DNA from: Salsipaludibacter albus
GTDB lineage: Bacteria > Actinomycetota > Nitriliruptoria > Nitriliruptorales > Nitriliruptoraceae
NCBI RefSeq assembly: GCF_019798055.1
Contig: NZ_JAHOPH010000008.1
Span: 1-64,000, forward strand
Direction of reading: 5' to 3'
Length of the DNA stretch: 64,000 nucleotides
Each line of letters opens with the position of its first letter. Within the stretch, counting starts at the first letter, position 1. Shown here piece after piece: positions 17,127 through 25,067 of the stretch. Both the position numbers and the translations under genes were made by a program. The notes beneath the pieces are model-generated. The model had not been told where the DNA came from. It ran no database searches and was given only the letters and a program-made list of their open reading frames with translations.

Positions 17127-17534
17127 ATGCTGGTCGAGGCACGCACGCTGGGACGGCGTGGCGCCGTCGTCGAGCCGACCCGTGTGGCCATCTCCCCCGG
17201 GTCGGTCCTCCTCCGTGACCTGGTTGCCACCGTGGTCCGTCACGAGGTGGCCGCCTACGCCAGCCGCGAGCGGGCCCGCCGGCTGGTCCGCGTGCTGACG
17301 GCCGACGACCTCGCCGACGGGGCCGCTCGTGGTGCCATCGACCCGGCTGCCCACCGGGCGGAGGACCCGGTCGACGTGGGCCAGGCGGTCCTCGCCGCCC
17401 TGCAGGCGTTCGAGGACGGCATCTACTTCACCTTCGTGGACGACGTCCGGATCGACGACCTCGACGACCGCGTCGACCTTGCCGACGACACCGTGGTGCG
17501 GTTCGTGCGCCTCGTCGCCCTGGCGGGTGGCTGA
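17127..17534 (+). CDS. Small protein with beta-grasp-like layout and C-terminal Gly-Gly, coupled to DUF4132 gene
   Basis: 135 residues, no signal peptide or membrane helix. The order looks like a beta-grasp fold of the MoaD/ThiS/ubiquitin type: two N-terminal strands (LVEARTLGRR, VEPTRVAIS), a long helix (LLRDLVATVVRHEVAAY), an inserted helical segment, then IYFTFVDDVRIDDLDDRVDL and a last strand DTVVRFVRLVALAGG. The chain stops right after Gly-Gly, as in sulfur carriers and ubiquitin-like modifiers. The stop overlaps the start of the 1686-residue DUF4132 gene (TGATG), so the two are translated together. The fold assignment is my reading of the sequence, not a database match. No E1-like enzyme lies nearby. 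Confidence 0.7.
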   Translation: MLVEARTLGRRGAVVEPTRVAISPGSVLLRDLVATVVRHEVAAYASRERARRLVRVLTADDLADGAARGAIDPAAHRAEDPVDVGQAVLAALQAFEDGIYFTFVDDVRIDDLDDRVDLADDTVVRFVRLVALAGG

Positions 17535-20500
17535 TGGCGTCGGCCGACCCGACGGACCCACGGGCGGTGCTGGAATCCGTCCGCGATCAGGACCCAGTGG
17601 GGCCGGCACGGCGCCGGGCCGCCTGGAAGTCACCGGCACTGCTGCGTCCTGCCGTGGAGAGCCTCCTCGAGCCCCGACTGGACCCGGAGCGTCGCCTGGG
17701 ACCCCACGACCTGGCGATGGCGATCGATCGGACGCCGCGGCGCGCGACCGGCCGCTTCTTCCGCGCCCTGCATCCCGCACTCGGGGACGACCTGCACGCC
17801 ACCTTCGACGCACTGGTGCAACGTCCCTACACGATGGGCCACCTGCGTCGCGGCTTCCGGGCGCCCCACGATCCGCAGGTCTCCGCGACGTCCCGCGGCC
17901 AGTGGCTCCGGGTGGCGCTGTCCACTGCCCTGCCCTATCCGCGCGACGCTGCCTGGTTCGCGGCCTGGGCCGGCCACCTCGGCTGGAACGCGCCGGCCCT
18001 CGGACAGGTGTTCGCCACCGCGATCGACCGGGGCGACACGGCAGTGCGCGACGTCCTGCTCGCGACCGTCGCCAACACCCATCCCACGGCCGTGTTCGGT
18101 GGGCACGTCCCGGTCGGCCTGCTGGGAGCGGCCGACCCGGAGGGCTGGGACGCGATCGAGCGCCTGCTGCTCGCCGCACGACGACAGGAAGGACTGCGCC
18201 AGTCGATCCTCGAGGCGGTCGACCTGGCCCACCCGACGGCGTTCCGACGGCTGCTGGGCGTGGTGCTCGAACACGACCTGCTGCGCTTCGCGGCGGCCGT
18301 CCGGGCGGTCGGGGTCTGGTTCGGCGAGCCGTTCGAGGTGCGTGACCGTCGCCAGGTCGCCGACAACCTGGAGGTCCTGGTGGGCCTGCTCGACGACCCG
18401 GACGGTCGCGATGCGGCGCTCGCACGCCCAGCCGAGCCGATGCGGACCTTCCTCGCCCTGTGGGCCGAGGCCCACGCGGACGCCGTCGCCGCCATCGTGC
18501 GGGCGAGTGACCTGCTGGCCCATCGCGACGCCGACACGCGCCTGGCGGCCGCCCGACTGCTGCGCGCCACGCAACTGCCGATGGCCCACGAGGTGCTCGT
18601 CCCGGCCCTCGCCGACGACGACCTGCGCGTGGCCGCGGTCGCCTTCGACGCGATCGGCAGCCAGCACTGGCTTCGCCGGGGGCGCGATCCCGACGGCCTG
18701 TTCGACGCACTCTGGGCCCTGCAGGACCGCCTGGACGACCCCGTCGAGCTGCCGGTCGGCCTGCTGCGGCCCCACACCCTGTCGCTCTCGCCACGCGACG
18801 TCTGCGACACCCTGCCCGATGCGCTGGCCGGGCGGCCGCCCGCGTCCCTGGCACCCGTGGTCGCACGGATGGGCCCGGACGGTCGGCGGGCCTGGACCAG
18901 GCACCTGGCGGGCGACGTCGCCGCCAACCGGTCGCACCTGCTCGCACTCGCCAAGGACCGGTCCTCGATGGTCCGCGACGGCGTGTTCCGCGTGCTGGAA
19001 ACCGCGCCGCCACCGTCCGAGGACGAGGCCCGCGAACTCGAGGACCTGCTGCGACGCAAGCCGTCCGACCTGCGCCGTGGCGTCGTGCTGCTGCTGTTGC
19101 GCCAGGACCCCTCGGCGGTCATGGAGTCGGTCGATCGCCTCGCAACGGGGACGACCGGCCAGCAGCGGGGCGCCGTCGAACTCCTGGTCGAGGTCCAGGA
19201 CGCCGACGCCACGGCGGGCGGGCGCCACGCCACGGCGATCCGTGCCAGTGCCCTGCGGCTGGTCGCCGAGCTCGACCTGGCCGAAGGCGATCGGGATCGG
19301 CTCGCCCCGGCCCTGGGCGACGAGCGGGGCCTGACCAGGCTGGACGCGGTCGAGGACCTCGTCGACCAGGCGAGCCGGACCATTGCACTGCCGCCGGACG
19401 GCGACCTCGCCGTCGTCACCGGTTGGGACGACGCGGTGGCGGGCGTCGTGTCGTCGCTCGACCGCTGGCTGGTCGAGCACCGCGACGTCGAGGTCACCGT
19501 CGCCCGGTGGCACGGACCGGACGTGCGCCTGCTCGGCGACCTCGTGGGCGTGCCCCAACCCTCCCCCAACGAGCCATGGGACGTCCAGGCCGCCCGCCTG
19601 CCACTGCCCGAGATCGTCGAGCCCTGGTGGGATCGCACGACCGCGGACTGGTCGGACAGCCGGCTGGAGCTCCACCTGGTCCGGCCCGTCTGGGAGCTGG
19701 TGACGGCGGACGCCTGGGCCGACGAGCACGGCCTCCCCTCCCCGCCGCGTTGGCTCCGGCGGCTGGCCGCCGCCTGGCCCCGCACGAGCGCGGCCCTGGC
19801 GGACACCACCTTCCCCGAGCTCGCCTGCGACCTGCTGGGCTGGCTGGCGTTGCGCGAGCTGACGCCTGCCGCGATCGACGGCGTGCTGGCACTGGCGTCG
19901 GGCCTGCTCACCGCCGTGCCGAGCGACGCCGTCGTGCGGCTCCCGTCGGTCGCCGACCTCGTCAACACCCCTCGCACCTGGCTCGACCGCCGGTCGGTGG
20001 AGCGTGACTTCCGGGCGCTGGACGGGATCCGCACGGCGATGTCGACCGCCGTCCTCCTCGAGGCCGTCCGACCCGAGACGTGGTCCACCGACCAGCGGAG
20101 CTGTCTGTGGAACCTGCTGCGGTTCGTCGACGAGCCCGCCGGCAACCACGACCCGGAGACCCCACGGGTGGCCAAGGAGCACGTCCATTCGCACCACCGT
20201 CACGACCTGCCCTCCCGACCCGCGCGCCGCTTCCCACCCCTGGCCGCGACCGTGCGGGCGGTCGACGACGGTGTCGCCACCGCCGCGGACCTGGCCGACC
20301 TCGTCGTCGCCGAGGAGACGCGCGCCGACCACAGGGGGCCGGACCGGTCACCGGCACGGCCCCGCCACCACCACACGTGGGGCACGGTGGGGGCGGCCCC
20401 GCTCGGCGAGCTCACCCGCCGCAGGCCGACCCGCCTGCTGCTCGACCACCCCTGGCTGGTCGACGTCGTCGACGACCTCCGCGACCGGATCCTCCAGGTC

Positions 20501-22594
20501 GAGCTGGCCCGCGGGGACCTGCCGACCGCGGCGACCCATGCCGCCCGCCAGCTGCGGACCGTGGTCGGGGCCGACGTGGTCGGGCGCGTGCTGGCGGCGC
20601 TCGGGCGGCAGCACCTGGTGCGTGGCCACACCTGGGACACGAGCCGTCCCGCGGTGCTCAGCCACCTGGTCCGGGTCGCGTTCCCGGCCCCGGACGACAC
20701 CCCCGACACCTTCGCCGCGGCGGTCCGCCGCCACGACCTGCCGGTCCGGCGGGTCCGGGAGCTGGCCGTCTACGCCCCCCAGTGGGCCGACCTCGTGGAG
20801 GCACACCTCGACTGGCCGGGCCTGGCCGACGCCGTGTGGTGGCTGCACGCCCACACCAAGGACGAGCGCTGGTCGGTCGACGCCGACGTGCGTGCCGAGT
20901 GGGCCGCGCGCAGCCACGAGCACACCCCGCTGACGAGCAGTGACCTCGTCGCCGGCGCGGTCGACGTGGCCTGGTTCGAGCGAGTTCGGGCACGGCTGGG
21001 CGACGCGCACCTCGACCAGCTGCTGGGGGTCGCCAAGTACGCCTCGTCGAGTGGCGGGCACATCCGCGCGACCCTGTTCGCCAACGCGATCCGTGGGGTC
21101 CTCGACGAGGACGAGGTGCTCGACCGCATGGACGCCACGCGCCACCAGGACAGCGTCCGGGCCCTCGGCCTGCTGCCGCTGCCCGACGACCCGGACCAGG
21201 CCGCCGCCACGACGTTGGCGCGCTGGCAGCGGCTGATGGCCTGGCAGAAGGAGGGCCGCCGGTTCGGCCAGCAGCGCCGCGCCAGCGAGGCGGCGGCGGT
21301 CGAGATCGCGCTGGACAACCTCGCCCGGACCGCCGGCCACGCCGATCCCCAGCGACTCCGCTGGGCCATGGAGGCCGAGTCCGTCGCCGACCTGTCCGAC
21401 GGGCCCGTCACCACGACGGTCGGCGACGTCACGGTCGCGCTGTCGATCTCGGACGACGGCGCACCGCAGCTGGGCGTGGACCGGGCCGGGCGGGTGCTCA
21501 AGCACGTGCCCCGTGACGCAGCCAAGGACCCCGGCGTCGTGGCGCTCAAGGACCGCGTCCGGACGCTGCGGGACCAGGCCACACGCATGCGCGCAAGCCT
21601 CGAGGAGTCGTGCGTCCGCGGCGACACCTTCACCTCCCAGGAGCTCGCCGACCTGGCGACCCACCCGCTCATGGCCGCCCAGCTGGCGACCCTCGTGGTG
21701 GTCGATCGCACCGGACACACCGCCCGTCCCGCCGAGGGCGGCCGGCGCCTCGTGGACCTGGACGACACCACGACCGACGTCGGGGGCGTCGTCCGGATCG
21801 CCCACCCGGTCGACCTGCTCGCCGAGGGTCGATGGCACCACTGGCAGCGGCAGCTGTTCGACGAGCGCGTCCGCCAGCCGTTCCGCCAGGTCTTCCGCGA
21901 GCTGTACCTCCCCGTCGGGTCGGAGACCGGTGGTGCGACCCGGTCGGACCGCTGGGCGGGCCACCAGGTGCAGTCAGGGCAGGCCGCAGCACTGTTCGGG
22001 CGACGGGGCTGGGTGGTGCACCGGGACGGGGGTGCACTCCGGACCTGGCATCGCCACGGGATCACGAGCCACGTGACGGCCCTCGGACTTCGTGGCACTC
22101 CCGGTGAGGTCGAGGACACCACCATCGAATCGGTCTGGTTCGTGTCCAGCGACCAGGACCGGCCACTGGCGATCGACGACGTCCCGCCCCGACTCTTCAG
22201 CGAGGTGATGCGCGACCTCGACCTGGTGGTGTCCGTGGCCCATGCCGGCGGGGTCGACCCCGAGGCCACGGCGTCGACCGTGGAGATGCGCGCGACGCTC
22301 GTCGACGAGACCGCGCGGATGCTGGGGCTGGACAACGTCGAGTTGACCGGCAACCACGTCATCGTGACCGGCACCCGCGGGACGTGGTCGATCCACCTCG
22401 GCTCGGCGGTCGTCCATCGTCGGCCCGGCAACGCGGTGTGCATCGTCCCCGTCGGTGCCCAGCACCGCGGGCGGCTGTTCCTGCCGTTCGTCGACGACGA
22501 CCCGCGGACGGCGGAGGTCCTGTCGAAGGTGGTCCTGCTGGCACGCGACCACCGGATCCAGGACCCCTCGATCCTGGCCCAGCTCCGCGCCTGA
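17534..22594 (+). CDS. Giant DUF4132-domain protein
   Basis: 1686 residues, probably cytosolic: no signal peptide or membrane helix. The first about 700 residues are Ala/Leu/Asp-rich helices that look like HEAT-type solenoid repeats (ADDDLRVAAVAFDAIGSQ, RKPSDLRRGVVLLLLR). The C-terminal about 280 residues match DUF4132 of the MolR/YehI group: WHHWQRQLFDERVRQPFRQVFRELY, then a conserved Arg/Gly/His region, GRRGW, and ending DHRIQDPSI. No nuclease, kinase or ATPase motif is evident. DUF4132 has no settled function. The start overlaps the stop of the Gly-Gly-ending small gene by one base. The length, solenoid and fused DUF suggest a large scaffold or effector. Confidence 0.85.
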   Translation: MASADPTDPRAVLESVRDQDPVGPARRRAAWKSPALLRPAVESLLEPRLDPERRLGPHDLAMAIDRTPRRATGRFFRALHPALGDDLHATFDALVQRPYTMGHLRRGFRAPHDPQVSATSRGQWLRVALSTALPYPRDAAWFAAWAGHLGWNAPALGQVFATAIDRGDTAVRDVLLATVANTHPTAVFGGHVPVGLLGAADPEGWDAIERLLLAARRQEGLRQSILEAVDLAHPTAFRRLLGVVLEHDLLRFAAAVRAVGVWFGEPFEVRDRRQVADNLEVLVGLLDDPDGRDAALARPAEPMRTFLALWAEAHADAVAAIVRASDLLAHRDADTRLAAARLLRATQLPMAHEVLVPALADDDLRVAAVAFDAIGSQHWLRRGRDPDGLFDALWALQDRLDDPVELPVGLLRPHTLSLSPRDVCDTLPDALAGRPPASLAPVVARMGPDGRRAWTRHLAGDVAANRSHLLALAKDRSSMVRDGVFRVLETAPPPSEDEARELEDLLRRKPSDLRRGVVLLLLRQDPSAVMESVDRLATGTTGQQRGAVELLVEVQDADATAGGRHATAIRASALRLVAELDLAEGDRDRLAPALGDERGLTRLDAVEDLVDQASRTIALPPDGDLAVVTGWDDAVAGVVSSLDRWLVEHRDVEVTVARWHGPDVRLLGDLVGVPQPSPNEPWDVQAARLPLPEIVEPWWDRTTADWSDSRLELHLVRPVWELVTADAWADEHGLPSPPRWLRRLAAAWPRTSAALADTTFPELACDLLGWLALRELTPAAIDGVLALASGLLTAVPSDAVVRLPSVADLVNTPRTWLDRRSVERDFRALDGIRTAMSTAVLLEAVRPETWSTDQRSCLWNLLRFVDEPAGNHDPETPRVAKEHVHSHHRHDLPSRPARRFPPLAATVRAVDDGVATAADLADLVVAEETRADHRGPDRSPARPRHHHTWGTVGAAPLGELTRRRPTRLLLDHPWLVDVVDDLRDRILQVELARGDLPTAATHAARQLRTVVGADVVGRVLAALGRQHLVRGHTWDTSRPAVLSHLVRVAFPAPDDTPDTFAAAVRRHDLPVRRVRELAVYAPQWADLVEAHLDWPGLADAVWWLHAHTKDERWSVDADVRAEWAARSHEHTPLTSSDLVAGAVDVAWFERVRARLGDAHLDQLLGVAKYASSSGGHIRATLFANAIRGVLDEDEVLDRMDATRHQDSVRALGLLPLPDDPDQAAATTLARWQRLMAWQKEGRRFGQQRRASEAAAVEIALDNLARTAGHADPQRLRWAMEAESVADLSDGPVTTTVGDVTVALSISDDGAPQLGVDRAGRVLKHVPRDAAKDPGVVALKDRVRTLRDQATRMRASLEESCVRGDTFTSQELADLATHPLMAAQLATLVVVDRTGHTARPAEGGRRLVDLDDTTTDVGGVVRIAHPVDLLAEGRWHHWQRQLFDERVRQPFRQVFRELYLPVGSETGGATRSDRWAGHQVQSGQAAALFGRRGWVVHRDGGALRTWHRHGITSHVTALGLRGTPGEVEDTTIESVWFVSSDQDRPLAIDDVPPRLFSEVMRDLDLVVSVAHAGGVDPEATASTVEMRATLVDETARMLGLDNVELTGNHVIVTGTRGTWSIHLGSAVVHRRPGNAVCIVPVGAQHRGRLFLPFVDDDPRTAEVLSKVVLLARDHRIQDPSILAQLRA

Positions 22595-22626
22595 CCGGCA
22601 CCGCGAGCCGCGACTGGCGCCGCCGA

Positions 22627-22904
22627 TCAGGTGGTCTCGTGCACGAGGTAGCGGTCGATCTTGTCCTGGGCCATGTCCATGATGCGTTCCTCGAGCTTGG
22701 ACAGGGCCCGAGGATCGCCAGCTCCTCGCCGATCAGCGGTCGGGGTGGGTCGATCGGGTTGCGTCGTGCGCGCCCCGACGCCTCGAAGTGGTCACCGCGC
22801 AGGTCGAGCGTCGCGGTGGCTCGGGTCTCGGTGTCGTCCTCCTCCAGGTGGATCGACAGCACGACGTCCTTCTCGGTCTCCACGACGTCCGTGTGGGTCT
22901 CCAT
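22627..22904 (-). pseudogene. DUF1876 (dsRBFC-like) protein gene, frameshifted
   Basis: From the ATG at 22904, with AGGAGG upstream, the frame reads METHTDVVETEKDVVLSIHL, then TRATATLDLRGDHFEASGRARRNP and IGEELAI, typical of small actinobacterial DUF1876 proteins. It then enters nonsense. The natural ending continues one frame over: ALSKLEERIMDMAQDKIDRYL, then VHETT and a stop at 22627. One extra base in the CCC run at 22707-22709 would join the two into a 92-residue protein of the normal size. Function of DUF1876 is unknown. It is convergent with the DUF4132 gene. Confidence 0.7.
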
Positions 22905-23019
22905 GGGAGCCTCCTGTCAGCCGGTCCATCGACCATACGCCCCGCCGCGGCGTCGGCCAAGCGTCGACCGGGCCCCGGCTCCCGGGCCGATCGGCCTCCT
23001 GAAGTGGGCGCGCGGGCCG

Positions 23020-24006
23020 TCAGCCCCCCAGGGCGCGCGCGAGGGCGTCGAACTGGTCGCGCAGGAACCGGGCGCTGTGGTCGGCCTCGGGCGCGAAGCC
23101 GTCGGCGGCGTGGAACGCGCCGGGATAGACGTGCAGTTCGGTCGGGACCCCGGCCTGCATCAGGCGCAGGGCGTAGTCGACGTCCTCGTCGCGGAAGACC
23201 TCGAGGTCACCCACCTGCACGAGGGTCGGGGGGAGCCCGGACAGGTCGCTCGCCCGGGCCGGGGCGGCGTAGGGCGAGACGTCGTCGCCGCCGGCGGCGT
23301 CGCCCAGCAGGGCTGCCCAGCCGGACGTGTTGTGCTCGTGGCTCCACGACACGATCCCGGCGAACTCCCGGGCCGACGGCGTCTCGTTGCGGTCGTCCAG
23401 CATGGGGTAGACGAGACACTGGAACGCCACGTCAGGGCCCTCTCGGTCGCGCGCCAGCAGACAGGTCCCGGCTGCCAGGCCCCCACCCGCGCTGGCACCG
23501 GCCACGGCGATGCGGGACGCGTCCACGCCCAGTTCGCCGGCGTGCTCGGCCATCCACACCAGCCCGGCGAAGCAGTCCTCGACCGGTGCGGGGTGGGGAT
23601 GCTCCGGCGCGAGTCGGTAGTCCACCGAGACGACGACACAGCCGAGGTGGTCGACCCAGGCCTCGCAGCCGGGGTCCGACCCGTCGAGGTCGCCCAACAC
23701 CATGCCGCCACCGTGGATCCAGTAGATCCCGGGCAGGGGCGTGGAGGGGTCGTGGTCGACCGGGCGGTAGACCCGCACCGGGACGTCGTTGTCGTCGGGA
23801 CCGGGCGCGACCCGGTCCTCGCTGGCCACCCCGTCGTTGTCCGTCAGCTCGGCCTGGGCAGCGGCCATGAACCCGGTGAGGGTCGCCCGCATCCGGGCGA
23901 GGTTGTCCGGCGAGAAGTCGGTCTCGTCGAACCCGAGCATCCGATAGACCTCCAACCCGGGCAACAACTCCGGGTCGAGTTGGCGTTCGAACCTCGTTTC
24001 GGGCAT
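23020..24006 (-). CDS. HSL-family alpha/beta-hydrolase (esterase)
   Basis: 328 residues. The oxyanion motif HGGG occurs in YWIHGGGMVLGDLDG, the nucleophile Ser in GASAGG, the acid in the GDLEVFRDED region and the His in YPGAFHAAD, so the catalytic triad is complete. This is the hormone-sensitive-lipase family, usually active on short-chain esters or lactones. No signal peptide. The ATG at 24006 has GAGGAG ten bases upstream. It lies 78 bases downstream of the cytosine-deaminase gene on the same strand and could be cotranscribed. Confidence 0.9.
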   Translation of the reverse strand: MPETRFERQLDPELLPGLEVYRMLGFDETDFSPDNLARMRATLTGFMAAAQAELTDNDGVASEDRVAPGPDDNDVPVRVYRPVDHDPSTPLPGIYWIHGGGMVLGDLDGSDPGCEAWVDHLGCVVVSVDYRLAPEHPHPAPVEDCFAGLVWMAEHAGELGVDASRIAVAGASAGGGLAAGTCLLARDREGPDVAFQCLVYPMLDDRNETPSAREFAGIVSWSHEHNTSGWAALLGDAAGGDDVSPYAAPARASDLSGLPPTLVQVGDLEVFRDEDVDYALRLMQAGVPTELHVYPGAFHAADGFAPEADHSARFLRDQFDALARALGG

Positions 24007-24084
24007 GCCCGCTCCTCGCTGGTGGACGGGGGAACCGACCCTACGACCGCCAAGGGATCGACGCAGCCACCTCGGGGTCGCGCG

Positions 24085-24546
24085 TCAGTCCTCGCCGATG
24101 TCCTCGTTCCAGAGGTCCGGATGGTCACGCACGAAGGTGGTCATGAGGTCGATGCAGCGTGCGTCGTCGAGGACGTGGACCTCGACACCGTGCTCGGCCA
24201 GCCAGTCGTGGCCTCCGTGGAAGGTCGTCGCCTCGCCGATCACGACCCGGGGGATGCCGAACTGGCGGACCAGCCCCGAGCAGTACCAGCACGGCGACAG
24301 CGTGGTGACCATGGTCGTGCCGCGGTAGCTGCGCTGGCGACCCGCGGCCCGGAACGCCGCGGTCTCGGCGTGGATCGACGGATCGCCGTCCTGGACCCGT
24401 CGGTCGTGGCCTCGGCCGAGCACGTCGCCGTCGCGGCCGACCAGCGCGGCACCGATCGGGATGCCGCCACCGTCACGGCCCGCGATCGCCTGGTCGACGG
24501 CCACGTCCAGCCAGGACTGCAGGAGCGCGCGGTCAGGTCGGTCCAC
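24085..24546 (-). CDS. Cytosine deaminase of the small Fcy1-like zinc type
   Basis: 153 residues from a GTG with AGGAGG seven bases upstream. The zinc site is HAE in SIHAETAAF and PCWYC in LSPCWYC. The match to yeast-type cytosine deaminase is close along its length: GIPIGAALVGRDGDVLGRGH, GIPRVVIGEATTF, LAEHGVEVHVLDDARC and the C-terminal WNEDIGED, the gate segment of fungal Fcy1. Bacteria more often use the unrelated CodA enzyme. It should turn cytosine into uracil in pyrimidine salvage. Substrate is inferred from these motifs; guanine or other base deaminases are the alternative. Confidence 0.82.
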   Translation of the reverse strand: MDRPDRALLQSWLDVAVDQAIAGRDGGGIPIGAALVGRDGDVLGRGHDRRVQDGDPSIHAETAAFRAAGRQRSYRGTTMVTTLSPCWYCSGLVRQFGIPRVVIGEATTFHGGHDWLAEHGVEVHVLDDARCIDLMTTFVRDHPDLWNEDIGED

Positions 24547-24702
24547 GGTGTCCTCCTGCGTCGGTGGACGTGCGGGGCGAGGGTGCCATGTCGCCGGGGC
24601 CGCCGGCGGCCGCACACCAACCGTCACCATCGCGCCACGCGGGCGTCAACAGTTCGCCAACACGTGCGGGAACACTCCTCACCACGTTCCAGGTGACTGG
24701 AC

Positions 24703-24788
24703 CATCCACCGGTGCGTCGACGGACGTCGTCCAGGTTCCCGCGGGGCCGGGAGCCGGGGCAGGGCGACGTCCGTCGCACCGGTGGATG
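24703..24788. repeat. Long inverted repeat in a 520-base gene-free stretch
   Basis: Left arm 24703-24729 begins CATCCACCGGTGCG and right arm 24765-24788 ends CGCACCGGTGGATG. The arms pair over 24 bases with a single 3-base bulge and a loop of about 35 bases. The gap 24547-25067 between AfsR and the deaminase gene also holds CCGCACCG/CGGTGCGG (24816-24856, with GGCCGGT/ACCGGCC inside) and GTGTGGACGC/GCGTCCACAC (24989-25019). I see no gene in it. It could be a strong terminator cluster after the AfsR gene or a structured leader for the deaminase mRNA. Confidence 0.55.
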
Positions 24789-25067
24789 ACGTGGCTGACG
24801 CGCGGGGAGACAGACCCGCACCGGGGCCGGTCGACACCGGCCGGCACGCGGTGCGGCCGGGCGGTGCGTGGGGGCACCGTGCTCGACATGTCGGTTCCGA
24901 CGCCCGAGGGCGACGGGGCGGGCCGGGTACGTCCCGTGGGGAGGACGTCACCGGCGGACTGGCATGCAGGGCATCCCCGGCCATCGAGGTGTGGACGCCG
25001 CCTGCGGTCGCGTCCACACATCGATCCCCCCGCCGGTCGACGACGCCCGACGACGACACGCGACGAC

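Noticed and set aside
17630-20332. 900-residue minus-strand open frame
   Set aside because: Antisense to the DUF4132 gene; composition is Gly/Arg/Gln-rich without domain features.
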